DNA from: Thalassiosira profunda
Lineage: Eukaryota; Bacillariophyta; Thalassiosirophyceae; Thalassiosirales; Thalassiosiraceae
NCBI GenBank assembly: GCA_036939355.1
Contig: JALLAP010000022.1
Coordinates: 1 to 64,000, forward strand
Length of the DNA stretch: 64,000 bases
Reading direction: 5' to 3'
Shown here: positions 19,363 to 30,479 of the stretch, piece after piece
Numbering within the stretch: position 1 is the first letter of the stretch
How the letters are laid out: every line of letters begins with the position of its first letter
The notes under the pieces: generated by a model
What the model was told of the DNA's origin: nothing
The model's input: the letters and a program-made list of their open reading frames with translations, nothing else
The model's database searches: none
Program-made: the position numbers and the translations under genes

Positions 19363-21822
19363 CTACGCGCCAATCAGGCAGCCCACGGGATGCTCGTCGG
19401 GGTCGACCCTGCCAAGGAAGTGCGGCTGCTCGCAACACTCATTGAGGGTGCCGAACAGGTCGTTATAGTTCTCGGCGATGCCGCCGCAGTCTCCGCCAAG
19501 ACTCTTGTCGCAATTCTGGACGCATTTCCCGATTGTCCAGTCAATATAGTAGTCGTCGGTTCCCGTGAGGGCGACCGCCGTCTGCGCGCACTTATCAGGG
19601 TTCACCCACCCGACCGCGCTGGAGCAGCAGGTCGCAGCGTCGGCATACAGCTTCGAGGACTTGACGGCGGGGTTGCCGGCGCACGGCTCGCCGTCAGCCT
19701 CCGCGCAGTGCTGGTGGCAGATGCCTGAACCCTGATCAGCGTACCATTTGTCGGTAAAAACACCGGTCGCCAGGGAAGCACAAAGGTCCGTATCGATCCA
19801 GCTGTAGTGGGCCCCACAACAGGCCTCGAGGGTGTCATGCGTCACGACAGACTGGTCCGTCGATACTCCTCCACAGAGGTTCTCGCCAGCGACATCTAGG
19901 CTGTCAAAGGCGGCGTCATCGGCCGCGCAGTCCCGAGAGCACGTCTGGGACTGCCAGTCGACCTTCCACAGTCCACTGCCCTGGTCGGCGGCAGCCGCGC
20001 CACTCGCTTGAACCGCCGTGGTCTTCGTCTTGCACGTCTCGGCCGTCCAGCTGAGCTTATTCTCGCAACATTCGTCGATGGTCTCGTAGTGAGGCATGCC
20101 CAGATCGGCGGGGTTACCCGCGCACAAGTTCCCGGTGCCCTCAGCGCAGTCCTGCTCGCAGAGCCCCGTCTGGTAGTTGGCGCGGAACTGGTTGGTGTAG
20201 CCCGTGCCGCCGCCTTCGGCCAGGGCGACGCAGAGGGGCTGATTGTACCAGCCGAACTTACTCTCGCAACACTCCGACGCGGAGGCGTAGAAACTGACGC
20301 CGGCGCTGTTGGCCACGACGCCGCCGCACGTGGCTGCGTCTCCCTCCGCGCAGTTCATCACGCAGCGACGGGCGCTTGCGTAATCCGCGTACCATTGGTT
20401 ATTACCGACGGCGGCGGCGGCCGCGCCGGCAATGGAGGAGGGCGCGCACTCCTCGCCCTTGTACCCGAGCTTGGCATCACAACATTCCTCGGCGGTCTCG
20501 AAGAGCGCGTTGGGAGGGCCGTTCTCGTCGACGACCCCGCAGGCTGGGTCAGCGGAGGCAGGATCGCAATCCTTGACGCACACTGTTGGAGAACAAGAGC
20601 AATCGTACATAGGGTTAGCCAAATGAAACGGCTGAAAAGAAACGTTCACGACTGTCAGACAGTGCATGCACTCACAGTGGGCCTCGTAGTTGACCGCCCA
20701 CATGAACGTGTACCCCGCCGACGAGCCATAGGTGATGTCGTCCGGCTGGGACCGGCTGATGCACCAATCCTGATTGACCCACCCCAGCCCGTTTGCGCAG
20801 CAATCGGCCGCGGTGTCGTGGAAGTTCGTCCATCCCGTGGCCGTGTCCTTGCACTCGGCGCCCGTGGCGCCGTCGAGGCAATCCTTGTAGCAGACGTTTC
20901 CGTCGTAGTACCACTTGTCCGTGCCTCCAACGCCGTCGGCCTGGCCCAGGCAATACTCCTCGGCGTTGGTGTTGGCGCAGCACGTGGCCAGGTCGGCGTA
21001 GAGGGCGACCCAGTCTTCCTTGACGACGCCGCCGCAGTCCCCGGTGCCCTCTGGGCAATCCTGGAAGCACTTTAGGGTGCTGCTGTCGATGTAATACTGA
21101 TTCCCGCCCGTGAAGGGCTGCTGGTAGGCCTCAGAGACGCAAAACGCCTCGCTCAGATGGCCGTAGTGCGAGTCACAGCACAGCTCGGGGGTGGCGTGGT
21201 GGGCGATTCCGGAGACGGCCTCTCCTCCTACCGCGCCTCCGCACTCGGCGGCCCCGCCGACGGGACAGTCCAGGACGCAGCGGCCTCCGTCCTGGACGGT
21301 CCAGTCGACGCGCCACGTGCCGGTCGACACGTCGATGTCGGCCAGGTCGCCTCCGCCGTCCTCGACGCACGTCGCGAACTTGTCAGTGTCGCCCTGCCTG
21401 CAGAGTCGAGAAAAACAAAGTTGTTGTTAGCTCGTTTGTTACGTTCCATTGCAAGAGATTGCAAGAGACAGAGAATGCACACATGATATGTCACTCACGA
21501 GTAGTACTCTGCACAGCAGTCCTCCAGGCCCTCGGTGTCGCCCGGAGTGGCGGGGCCGAAGCCGGTGGTGCCGGCCTTCATCCAGCTGATGGTCGTGAGG
21601 GACTCGACGTTCTGCTTGCAGGTAGTGGCCGAACCATTCTGTCAAGACGATGGATGTGAGCACATTGCAGCTCTCACATAATATGAGCAGCGAAGAGTCA
21701 CATCTTACCTGAGGGTACCACTTGTCGTCGTGCTCGTGGGCCGGGTCGTCGTCGTCGTGGGCGGCGCGGGCGCCGGAGAGGACGGAGGCCACGAGGAGGG
21801 TGGCGAGGGCGTAGCGGGCCAT
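19363..21822 (-). CDS. Secreted protein with ~10 tandem Cys-rich repeats
   Basis: 731 aa from four exons (minus strand): 21709-21822, 21499-21638, 20676-21397 and 19363-20582. All junctions keep frame. A clear signal peptide (MARYALATLLVASVLSGARA) is followed by HDDDDPAHEHDDKWYPQ. Ten repeats of ~65-75 residues follow, each with a 'CC' pair, an aromatic about seven residues on, a single Cys, a WY-D/N motif (KWYYDG, QWYADY, DYYIDW) and a C-x3-C pair (CVMNCAEGD, CVQNCDKSL) before a Gly-Gly. Regular Cys spacing implies disulfide-bonded extracellular modules. Similar repeats occur in diatom and brown-algal cell-surface proteins, but I cannot name the family. No membrane anchor is seen at the C-terminus. 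Confidence 0.78.
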
Positions 21823-22422
21823 GATGCGAGGATGCCGCGTTGCTCTTTAGCTTTGTTTGCAATTTGATAGTGCCTAAGATGTGAGCAGGCAAGAAACGGC
21901 CGACGCCGAGGCGAAATTATGGCAATTGCTTCGAGGCGAAAGAGCGGCAACAGCTCCTGGGGGGTTGGCCGGCCGCCTGCGCCCTCGCTCTCCATCACCT
22001 TCACCGACGTCGAGTCTCGAACTGCGATTTTTCTCTGTTGGCTCGAGGGGCTGTGCTGGCCAAAATCAGCCATCACGAGCGGGGACGAAAGTCACTTGTC
22101 ATAGTTTGTTCTCTATTTTGTAATAGTTGCAAAATGGAAGAGTAGGGTATGGAACCTCTGAGATCCTACATTCCTACATGGCTTGCACCACGGAGGAGCG
22201 GTAAATATTCATCTATTATCGGAGTATCGGAGTGCCGCATATGAATGACTTTCGAGTTGTTATCGAGACAAAGACAAAACGACCCAGTCACTACGACAGG
22301 CAGCCCGGCCCGCCCTTCGCACTGATTCGTTCTCAGGTTCTCCTTTTTTGCAAAGTCGCATCACGCACAACCACACTCGAGCTCATCGAGCCACGCACCT
22401 TCTCGCCGCCCCGCTCCTCCTC
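21823..22422. other. Divergent intergenic region
   Basis: 600 bp between the Cys-rich gene (minus) and the FMO gene (plus). A TTTGCAATT element at ~21857-21865 lies 35-42 nt before the Cys-rich start codon. No gene was recognised; short frames on either strand are unsupported. Confidence 0.4.
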
Positions 22423-24120
22423 ATGAGTTACCCTCAGACCAAACGCGTGGGCATCGTCGGCGGCGGCGTGTCCGGCATCGCCGCCGCCAAGGCCTTCCGC
22501 GCACAAGGGCATGACGTGGTCGTCTTCGAGCGCCTCCCCTCGATTGGGGGCGTGTGGCACCCCGGGCGCTCCTACCCCGGCGTCCAAACCCAGTCACCGA
22601 AGGAGCTATACAGGTTCACCGACCTGGCGTATCCGGAGGAGTGTCCGGAGTGGCCGTCGGGGGAGGACGTGCGGGCGTACTTGCAACGCTACGTCGCGAT
22701 GCACGATCTGGCGAGGCTCTTCCGCTTCAACTCGGCCGTGACGTCGATGGAGGAAGTGCCCGGCGGGAGGGGCTGGGTGCTGCACATCCAAGACACTTCC
22801 GTCGCCGCGAGAGAGTATCAAATGAGGTTTTACTTTGTGGTCGTCTGCACGGGGACCTTCACCGACAAACGGACGGTGGACTGGCCCGGACAAGACGACT
22901 TTCTTGGTGCAGGCGGGATCATCGTGCATTCTTCCGAGTACAAGGACCTCCGGGAGGAAGATCTGGACGAGAAGCATGTGGTGATTATCGGCGGGTCGAA
23001 GTCGGCAACGGATATCGCGGTTCACGCAGCGAAACACAGGAACGCGAAGAAGGTGACTCTGGTGATGAGGAGGAACGTGTGGCGGGTCCCGAGGTTCATC
23101 TTGGGAGTTGTCAACTTCAAACACTTGCTGTACATGAAGGCACAAGAGGTCCAGTTTCCGGGATGGAACGTCCCTGGCTTCTCGATCCTGGCCAAACTCG
23201 TGTGGCTGATGGTGGCGCCGCTGATCTGGCTGAACTTCCGAATGCTCGAGATCCTGCTGATCTGCCAGCTGCGTTTGAGAAAGTTCGGTATGGTGCCCGA
23301 CAAAAAGATCGAAGATTGCGTGTCCTGTTCGATCCCCATTGTGCCGGTGGGCTTTTTCGACATGATGGCCGAAGGTAGGATTGCATCGATTATCGGCTCA
23401 GTCCATCGCTATGAAGCTAACGTGGAGAAACAGTTGGTGCTCGGCAACGGCGAAGGCGTCAAGGCCGATGTTGTCATCCAGGCAACGGGATGGACGATGG
23501 ATCTTTCATTCTTGCCTGAAGGCGTAAAGAACAAGCTGATCGACGGAGAAGATGGTCTTTTCCGCCTGCATCGCTTTGCCGTGAACCCGTCGGTGCCAAA
23601 CATAGGTTTCGTTGGGCTGAACTCGTCGTTCTGTTCCGTACTTTCATCAGAGATGATTGCAAATTGGCTTGTGCGCTTCGTTGACGGCCAGCTTGCAAAT
23701 CCGAAGTCTCCTGAGGAAATGGAGGTGGACATGGAACGCATACTGAAATGGAAACGAGAAGGTATGTATCTCTGAGCATGCAATGTTGTATTGCCGTGCA
23801 CCTAGCCTCATTTCTCACAAAACAACTTGACAGTATTCCCAGCTGCTCAAGTGTACAACGGCAACTGCATTGCCCCCTTCCATCACTTGCACTTCGTGGA
23901 AATTCTGGAGGACATCGGAGCCACCGTGAAGTACAGTGCAATGTTCACCTACCCTCGTGCAGACCGTTACGGCGAATGCCTTCGAAGCGCCCCGTCATAC
24001 GCTGTCAAACAGGGGTTCAAATGGAACAGGAGGGAAAGCACTGCCACCGAAGCAACGCATTGCGAAAGCTTCTCCGAAGACGAGCAGCCTCGTCTTGTAT
24101 CATCAACTTTCAGCACCTAA
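22423..24120 (+). CDS. Flavin-containing monooxygenase
   Basis: FAD- and NADPH-dependent monooxygenase, 541 aa from exons 22423-23761 and 23834-24120; the intron has GTATGT/ACAG sites. The FAD-binding Rossmann motif GIVGGGVSGIAAAKAF lies at ~10-25, followed by VFERLPSIGGVW. The FMO fingerprint region is degenerate (FLGAGGIIVHSSEYKD instead of strict FxGxxxHxxxY/F). The NADPH site is VVIIGGSKSATDIAV (~187-201), and the late ATG motif is VIQATGW. A hydrophobic span around 255-285 (ILAKLVWLMVAPLIWLNF) suggests membrane association. Plant and algal class B FMOs oxidise soft N or S atoms. The substrate is not inferable. Its stop lies 13 bp from the stop of the convergent gene at 24134. Confidence 0.9.
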
Positions 24121-24133
24121 TGCTAACGCTTGC

Positions 24134-25558
24134 CTAATATCGACTCGCGGCAGCTTCACCTCCTCCAAATCCCTTTGGCCGCCAGCCATTCATCAAGGTC
24201 CCAATTCCATAGGCATTGGGCACCTCGTCGGGGTTGCTCGTCCATACCTCCTTCATGCGATCGCAAAACTCGTCTGGAGGCGCGTAGTGTTTCTCGTTCT
24301 CCAATGTCACGGCGCGAACGAACGATCGGGAACCAAAATGCTGCTCCGACACCTCCGCCCCTAGATAATTCGCAAGGGTGTCCATGTAGCTCGGGACTTG
24401 GGACAGTTCCGGAAGCCCCTCCACTCCTCGCTCCGACAGTTGCCGCCAGCTGAGTATCCGCGCATAGTCGTAGATCTCGAAGCTCGGTCTTAATCTCTCC
24501 ACCCACGCGCCGATCAGGTGGGCGTCGACGCCCGCCGCCTGCAATGGGTCCGACTTGGACGAGTGCTCCTTCCGCCCCGACCCGGCGCACTGCCCTCCCT
24601 TCCACCCGTTCAGGGGGCACATGACCTCCTCCACGGCCACGTCGAACAGTTTGTCGGCGATGACCAAATCGAAGAGCTGCAGCCGGCACTTGGCGATGTT
24701 GACGTGATCGCCACTCAGCCGATTGTCCCTCGCCCCCGACAGCCATCTAGCGTTGAGATTGTCCGGAAAGTAAATGTTGTGGACGCCACTGAAATCCTTC
24801 CAGAAGGAAGAGCCCGGCTCGAATCCCTTCTTCCCCGGCGCCCTCCGCACGTGCGTCAAAAAGCGCTTGAAGGGATCGCGGACGATCGTTGTGAAGAATA
24901 TTCCCTGGCGGGCCGTGTCGCTGACGAAGGGGAGGGGAAAGCGCGGGGGCAGCATCACCTCGTACGACACGTACTGCACTCCGTATCGCTCGTAGTTTTG
25001 TCGTATGTTCTCCGCCTCCGCCTCCTCGTTGTACGAGACCAAGCAATGCTTCGAATCCTGCCAGCAGGCCCGGGTGGCGCACGGGGTGTATTTGTTGGCG
25101 AAGGAATAGAAGTTGGTTCCGGCGTTGTGTTGCAAGTGATAGTGCACGATGATCTTCTGGTCTCCCCGACCCCGAGCAGAGCTGTCAAAGTTTGTAATGT
25201 TCTTGGAACCGGTGCAGGTGCGGGGGGGTTGATATCGCCAATCAGGTGGCACTTGCACTGCACTCATGTCCCATCGCAAATAATTAGGCTGTTGGGCATT
25301 GTCCTTTGTTCCCGTCACCAAACCCAAGCTCGGGACGCCCCCAGTCGATATTATTTGATCGTCGTCCTCCCCGCTGGCCGAGGGCTGATCGTCGTCGTCA
25401 GCCCCGGCCGCGGGCCTCGGTCGGCCGACCAGCTCTAATGGTGCATCCGACAGGTACTGATCCGGGTAGCGAGTGCACTTCCACCCGGCGTTGCCGATGA
25501 ACAGGACCGAGAGGGCGACGGCGTTGAGGATGACAGCGGCCAGTGGCCCGCCCCTCAT
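24134..25558 (-). CDS. Type II membrane sulfotransferase-like protein
   Basis: Intronless 474-aa protein with a short cytosolic tail and one N-terminal helix (~6-23, LAAVILNAVALSVLFIGN), the layout of a Golgi glycosyl- or sulfotransferase. The luminal domain has IIVHYHLQHNAGTNFYSFA (~132-150), resembling the PAPS 5'-phosphosulfate loop of carbohydrate sulfotransferases. About 80 residues on it has TIVRDPFKRFLTHVR, the 3'-phosphate motif (RDPxxR). Several Cys residues (TPCATRACW, CPLNGWKGGQCAG) fit a luminal fold. The closest known analogues are heparan-sulfate 2-O and chondroitin/uronyl sulfotransferases. The acceptor, presumably a cell-wall polysaccharide, is inferred. Confidence 0.72.
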   Translation of the reverse strand: MRGGPLAAVILNAVALSVLFIGNAGWKCTRYPDQYLSDAPLELVGRPRPAAGADDDDQPSASGEDDDQIISTGGVPSLGLVTGTKDNAQQPNYLRWDMSAVQVPPDWRYQPPRTCTGSKNITNFDSSARGRGDQKIIVHYHLQHNAGTNFYSFANKYTPCATRACWQDSKHCLVSYNEEAEAENIRQNYERYGVQYVSYEVMLPPRFPLPFVSDTARQGIFFTTIVRDPFKRFLTHVRRAPGKKGFEPGSSFWKDFSGVHNIYFPDNLNARWLSGARDNRLSGDHVNIAKCRLQLFDLVIADKLFDVAVEEVMCPLNGWKGGQCAGSGRKEHSSKSDPLQAAGVDAHLIGAWVERLRPSFEIYDYARILSWRQLSERGVEGLPELSQVPSYMDTLANYLGAEVSEQHFGSRSFVRAVTLENEKHYAPPDEFCDRMKEVWTSNPDEVPNAYGIGTLMNGWRPKGFGGGEAAASRY

Positions 25559-25807
25559 GGTAATGCCGCGTGCGCTGCCCGACTACTATCGTCTCAGGAG
25601 GCACGGTGCATGTCGAGGGAGGGAGCGGAGGCGGATACTGCTTGCACAAAAAATGACAGCAAAAAATCTCGGCCGCTCGCACGCAACAACCTGCTGCTAT
25701 TGTAGCTGCTGCTGCACCTCTCCTCCTTCCCACTCGCCTGCCCCATATCGAGGCAGCCGTGGCACTCTTTGCAACGCCTGCACATCAATCCAGGGCCGTT
25801 ATATAAA

Positions 25808-26570
25808 ATGGCCCCGCTCGCGGTCGACTTCGGGCTCATAAACGCCGACAATGTGGAGCAGGTGCGCATCTCCGTGCACCATGTTTCAGACTGACTGTTT
25901 GCCTCACCTTGTTGCCACACACATCCGTGCTCGCAGCTGAAGAAAATAAATCAGGGTAAGATTGGTCAATTCTTTGTGCCAGCTGCCGCAGTGGGTGAAT
26001 TGCACTGACGCTTTGCAATTTGCAACTCCGTGGTGGCACCTTTGTTCATGTAGCCTGCTTCCCCGTCTCCTACGGCGACTCCTTCTACAAGGACATGGCC
26101 AAGAAGCAGGACGAGAACTTGTGCAAGTTTGCGTACTGGAACGGGTTCGCGGTTGGCGCCGTGTGCACGAGGGTGGAGCCCCTTCCCGATTGGTGAGACA
26201 AATTGGCAGACATCTGTTTACAAAGTATGCATTCATTCCACAATCTCTTCTGACTGTATTTCATCTCTCATGCACTATCAGTCCGGGGAGGCACCGCCTG
26301 TACATCATGACCCTCGGCGTCCTCGCCGCCTATCGCAACCACGGCATCGGGTCCAAACTGCTCCAATCGGTCCTCGATTATCTTGCTGCCCAAACGGAGG
26401 GGAAGCTCGCGACCGTGGACGAGATTTCGCTGCACGTGCAAACGAGCAACACGGACGCCATGGAGTTTTACGGGAAGAAGTTCGGGTTCGAGCGGGGGGA
26501 GCTCGTGGAGAATTATTACAAGAGGATCGACCCGCCGCATTGCTACATTCTGAGGAAGAAGCTGAGATGA
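25808..26570 (+). CDS. NAA50: N-alpha-acetyltransferase 50 (NAA50/San)
   Basis: GNAT-fold acetyltransferase that acetylates Met-initiated N-termini, usually in the NatE complex at the ribosome. Four exons: 25808-25861, 25937-25955 (19 nt), 26054-26192 and 26282-26570, giving 166 aa against ~169 in animals. The tiny exon encodes LKKINQ, which restores the conserved stretch VEQ-LKKINQ-ACFPVSYGD. The acetyl-CoA loop is GVLAAYRNHGIGSKLL (R-x-x-G-x-G). The end is HVQTSNTDAMEFYGKKFGF and ENYYKRIDPP, typical of NAA50. A TATATAAA string directly abuts the ATG; if it acts as a TATA box, transcription would start inside the coding region, so it is probably fortuitous. Confidence 0.95.
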
Positions 26571-26830
26571 ATGTGATGGATGGATGGGGTAACGAAAGAG
26601 GATTGGCGGACTTTGAGAAATGCAATTCTAGTTGGTGTGGTTAGTTGGGGCCAACACGATTGTGGGAGTGCAGATCGCCTGCAGAGCAACTCAATCAGAA
26701 GCTGACTCTCAGTCTTTGTCGCTTTATGTGTTATCAAAAGCTCATTGATATGAAAACTCAGGAGCCATCGCTCCTTCTACTTTGGACAAACGAAGTTGCT
26801 GACTTCCACTGCCTCCTTCTCAGCCAAACT

Positions 26831-28806
26831 TTAGCCTGCCATGCTACCTTCCAGTATTTTGGAAAGCCTAGATCCAGAGGCCCTTCCGAGCGGCACGACC
26901 TGCGACGCGTCTGGACCGGATTTCTTGGCCGCGGACGCGCCGCTCCCTCGCTCTCCCGGAGCAACAGTCACCCCTGACAAATCCGGCTTCGTTGCAGCAT
27001 TGCCCTTTCCGCCAGAGCCGCCCTCGTCGTCCAGCGCACCCCAGTAGGAGGTTCCCAAGGGCTTTCCGAGGCCAATCACCGAGCGTCTGACTGAATCCCT
27101 TTCCGCCATTGCATCCTTTTCGCCCTCGGCCGGCGGGGGGTCTTTTCTCTTTTCGCGGCTGTGCACCCGAGAGAGCACGTCGTCCATGACGGCTGTGGTG
27201 GACGCTGCTGCCGCCAGTTTCTCCGATGCCAAGTCCGAATCCTCGTCGGTGGGAAAGGGCGGCAAGAAGTTGGGGACGTACGAAGGCCGAGGGACGGCAG
27301 ATCCCGAAGGTGGCACCGGCGGCTGCTTGGCCGCGGGGTCAAACTTGACCTTGGACGCAGCGCCCGCTTTGCCTTCTCCCGAGGGCTTTTTGTCGCCATC
27401 GGCGCCTGCCCCCGTCGCCTCGTCCTTCATCGACCCCCACACCGTTCCCTTCGTGGAATACACGTCGTCCGGTATGCGCAGCGCCGCCCGCATCGCCCGG
27501 TCGGCCGCCTGTTCCCTCCGCCGCAGGGCCATTTCCACCACGGACGATTTGGCACCACCGTCCAAATCCCCTCCGCTCCCTCGCCGTTGCCGCTTGGCCC
27601 CCGGGGGATCCCGACAGGCCTCCGGTTCCGTCGCCAGGCCGTGCAGCGAGAGGGAGACCTTCCCCGGCAGCCGGTGGGGGTTGGCGACGCCCTCGGAGCT
27701 TGAGACCAGGGGAAACTCGGGCACCACGCTGAGGTACGGGGCGTGCCACCGACCGTCGACCCCCACATCTTTCGGGGTGCCCGGCTCGTCGGCGGGGACC
27801 GCAGGGTCGGCCCCCTCCCCGCCCACGCTCCGTTGCCGTTCCAGAGAGAAGGAGACCGATCGCTCCTTCATCGTCGACAGCTGCTTCCCCTTGGGAGGGG
27901 ACTCGTTCGGTCGTTGGGGCAACAGAGCCTTCCCTCCCGGGGCATGGTGCGCCGTCCCATTTTGCAAGTTGCCCTTCCCCTCTCCTGCGGCACTGGCCTC
28001 CTTCCCCGAGGCGGCGGCGGCGTCCCCCTCGAGCGGCAGCGAGAACCAATTGGGCCCGAACAAAAACGAGGCCAATCCCTCCCACCCCCGTTCCTTCGCT
28101 TCGTTCGTCCCGTTTTGGTCCGTCGTGGTATGTGGAGCTGAACTCGAGGCCGCCGAGCCCATTTGCGCGGCCGCCGGCGCCGTGCACCGCTCCACGGAAT
28201 TGAGGGCGTCGTACGCATTGGCATGGGCCGAGGATCGCCGCGAGGCCTCCACGTTCGACGAGATCGCCGTGCCCACCTATCAATTGTCAGGCCATCGAGG
28301 TTCATGGTCAGCAAAAAAAACAGGAGTGACAAAAAGTGTGCATATCATGTGCACAAGTTGTGAGCGCCGGCCTGCAACGCAACAAACATTGCAACAACAA
28401 CACGCGACCAATGCCCACGCACCTGGTCCATGTACCCCAACAGCGCGCTCCCCAGGACGTCGAGCGCCGCGCCCTCCATCCCCTCGGCGCCGAGGTGCAA
28501 TGCCGCCCGGGCGGCCGACCGGCGGGCCACCTCGGCGCAGTAGGCGGCGTCGCCGTCGGCGGGGGCGCCCCCCGACAATGCCGCCGCGCGATTTAACATG
28601 TCTGCGTCTGGCCCATGGTTGTGCTGCTGCCGTTGCCTTGCGGCGGGGCCGTTGGTCGCGGGGGCGGCGGCGGCCATTGGTTGGCCACTTGCAAAATTAT
28701 TTTTTGAGGTCGACGAGCGGTCGCCGCCCGGCGGCGGCTTGTTCCCGTTCGTCGTCATCTGGGACGGGGGGTTGGGAGAGGCATTGGAGGACCCATTGGT
28801 GCTCAT
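26831..28806 (-). CDS. TAF8: TFIID subunit TAF8-like
   Basis: Predicted 609-aa protein from exons 28423-28806 and 26831-28276. The intron joins the histone-fold halves ...GALLGYMDQ and VGTAISSNVEA. The bromodomain-associated (BTP) histone fold spans ~75-155: CAEVARRSAARAALHLGAEG, ALDVLGSALLGYM, ISSNVEASRRSSAHANAYD, ALNSVE. This fold pairs with TAF10 in TFIID. A short conserved TAF8 C-terminal motif, RPSYVPNFLPPFP, lies at ~455-467. The remainder is low-complexity Ala/Pro/Ser/Lys linker, longer than in animal TAF8 (~310 aa). TAF3 shares the BTP fold, but no PHD finger is present and the LPPFP motif favours TAF8. The start lies 217 bp from the divergent TGT start. Confidence 0.83.
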
Positions 28807-29023
28807 GAATCTCAGCAGGTTGGGGCTGGCGGCGAGGCGGAATGGGGCGTAGGAGGGCGCGGGAGGGGCGGAGCCGCTCGCTCGTTTGGTTGTTTGGTTT
28901 TTGAGGGTCGGGTGTCTGTGGTGACAATTGGGAGTCCAACCTATTGGGCCCATCATCGCCACCAGCCACCATCCCCGGCGGCGAGCCATAACGCGGCCGG
29001 AACGAAGGGGGCGGCTGCCGAGG

Positions 29024-30427
29024 ATGAGGAGCGTTTCCGCGGCGATGCTCTTCATTGCGGCGACGAGGACAGTGGCGCTGACATCGATCGGCAGGCGGGT
29101 GCACCGACGAAAATTGAGATGTGATGGGTTGCTGGCTCGATTCTCGACGCGCTCGGCCGATCCGCCCGATCCATCCACCTTCCCGGAGTGGTCCTACGAA
29201 CCACGCCCATTCTTTCGCTTCGAGGTCCTGCATCAGTCTACGAAAAGTCTCGCCCGCGTCGGACGCATCCACACCCCGCACGGAACGATCGACACTCCCG
29301 GATATGTCGCGGTGGCGACCAATGCCGCCTTGAAGGGAGTGGACTTTCGCGACGCCGACGCCGCGGGACAGCAGCTTATCTTTTGCAACACCTATCACCT
29401 CTTGTTACAACCCGGGACCGACGTTGTGGAAGGGGCCGGCGGACTGCACAACTTCATCAATAGACGCGAGCGGCCACTCATCACCGACTCCGGGGGGTTT
29501 CAAGTGTTCAGCCTGGCGTACGGGTCGGTGCACGAGGAGCTGAGCACGGGCGGGGAGCTGAAGCGGGCGTCCAAGGGCAAACGGGCGCAAACATCGCACG
29601 CCAATGGCGGCACTCCGTCAACGAGCTCTGCCCCGCCCGTGAAGGTCACCGAGGAAGGGGTGGTGTTTCGTTCGTACCGAGACGGGAGAAAGTTCCTGTT
29701 GACGCCGGAAAGCACGGTGACTGCTCAAAAGTCGTTTGGTGCCGATATTATTATTCCGCTGGACGAGCTACCGCCTTATCACATTGATCCGAAAGTGTTG
29801 GAGGACTCGGTTGATAGAACGCATCGATGGGAAGCGCGAAGCTTGAACGAACATCTGAAGAATGTGAAGGAACAGGCAATGTACTGTGTGATTCACGGCG
29901 GGCTGGATAGGAATCTGCGGAAGAAGAGCGTGGACTACCTCACGTCGTTGCCGTTCGATGGGTACGCGATTGGAGGCTCGTTGGGCAAAGATGGCGAGGA
30001 ATTAATGGATCTGTTGGAGTGGATGATGCCCCTCTTGAACGAAAACGTAGTAGGTGGCGTCGACCGACGGAGCAAGCCGCGACACCTGCTCGGAATCGCC
30101 GACGAGAAGGGCATTTTAGGGGCGGTGCAACAGGGAATCGATACGATGGACAGCTGCTATCCAACAAGGCTAGCACGGCACGGGACTCTCTTGACCAGGC
30201 AGGGCACAATCCACATCAAAAGCGGAAAGTATAAAAGCCAACACGGCGTGCCGATAGATCCGGAATGCAGCTGTTCGACGTGCCGCAATCACGATCGTCC
30301 GTATCTGTGGCATTTGATCAAGGCCAAGGAGCCTGTCTTCATGACATTGGCGACAATACACAACCTTCAATACATGAATGATTTGATGGCAACGCAAAGG
30401 CAACGCATACTGAATGATGAAATATAA
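29024..30427 (+). CDS. Queuine/preQ1 tRNA-guanine transglycosylase, organelle-type leader
   Basis: Exchanges G34 of GUN-anticodon tRNAs for a queuosine precursor. 467 aa from the first ATG at 29024; the frame is open upstream to a TTG at 28928. The first ~45 residues are Arg/Ala/Ser-rich without acids (MRSVSAAMLFIAATRTVALT...), suggesting mitochondrial or plastid import. Catalytic features: DSGGFQVFSL (~155-164, base-recognition Asp), IIIPLDELPPYH, GGSLGK, LLGIADEKGILGAV, and the zinc site CSCSTC with a downstream His (YLWHLIK). Details such as FSLAYGSVHEEL, SYRDGRKFLLTPE, AMYCVIHGGLD and ARHGTLL recall chlamydial rather than animal QTRT1 enzymes. A Ser/Gly/Lys-rich insert lies at ~178-202. 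Confidence 0.9.
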   Translation: MRSVSAAMLFIAATRTVALTSIGRRVHRRKLRCDGLLARFSTRSADPPDPSTFPEWSYEPRPFFRFEVLHQSTKSLARVGRIHTPHGTIDTPGYVAVATNAALKGVDFRDADAAGQQLIFCNTYHLLLQPGTDVVEGAGGLHNFINRRERPLITDSGGFQVFSLAYGSVHEELSTGGELKRASKGKRAQTSHANGGTPSTSSAPPVKVTEEGVVFRSYRDGRKFLLTPESTVTAQKSFGADIIIPLDELPPYHIDPKVLEDSVDRTHRWEARSLNEHLKNVKEQAMYCVIHGGLDRNLRKKSVDYLTSLPFDGYAIGGSLGKDGEELMDLLEWMMPLLNENVVGGVDRRSKPRHLLGIADEKGILGAVQQGIDTMDSCYPTRLARHGTLLTRQGTIHIKSGKYKSQHGVPIDPECSCSTCRNHDRPYLWHLIKAKEPVFMTLATIHNLQYMNDLMATQRQRILNDEI

Positions 30428-30479
30428 GGCCTGACCACTTCTGGAGTGTTGCAAAGTTTGTGATCTCCCAGACAAACCA

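Noticed and set aside
25798..25807. TATATAAA as TATA box of NAA50
   Set aside because: It directly abuts the start codon, so a start site 25-30 bp downstream would fall inside the coding region; the family N-terminus supports the ATG at 25808.
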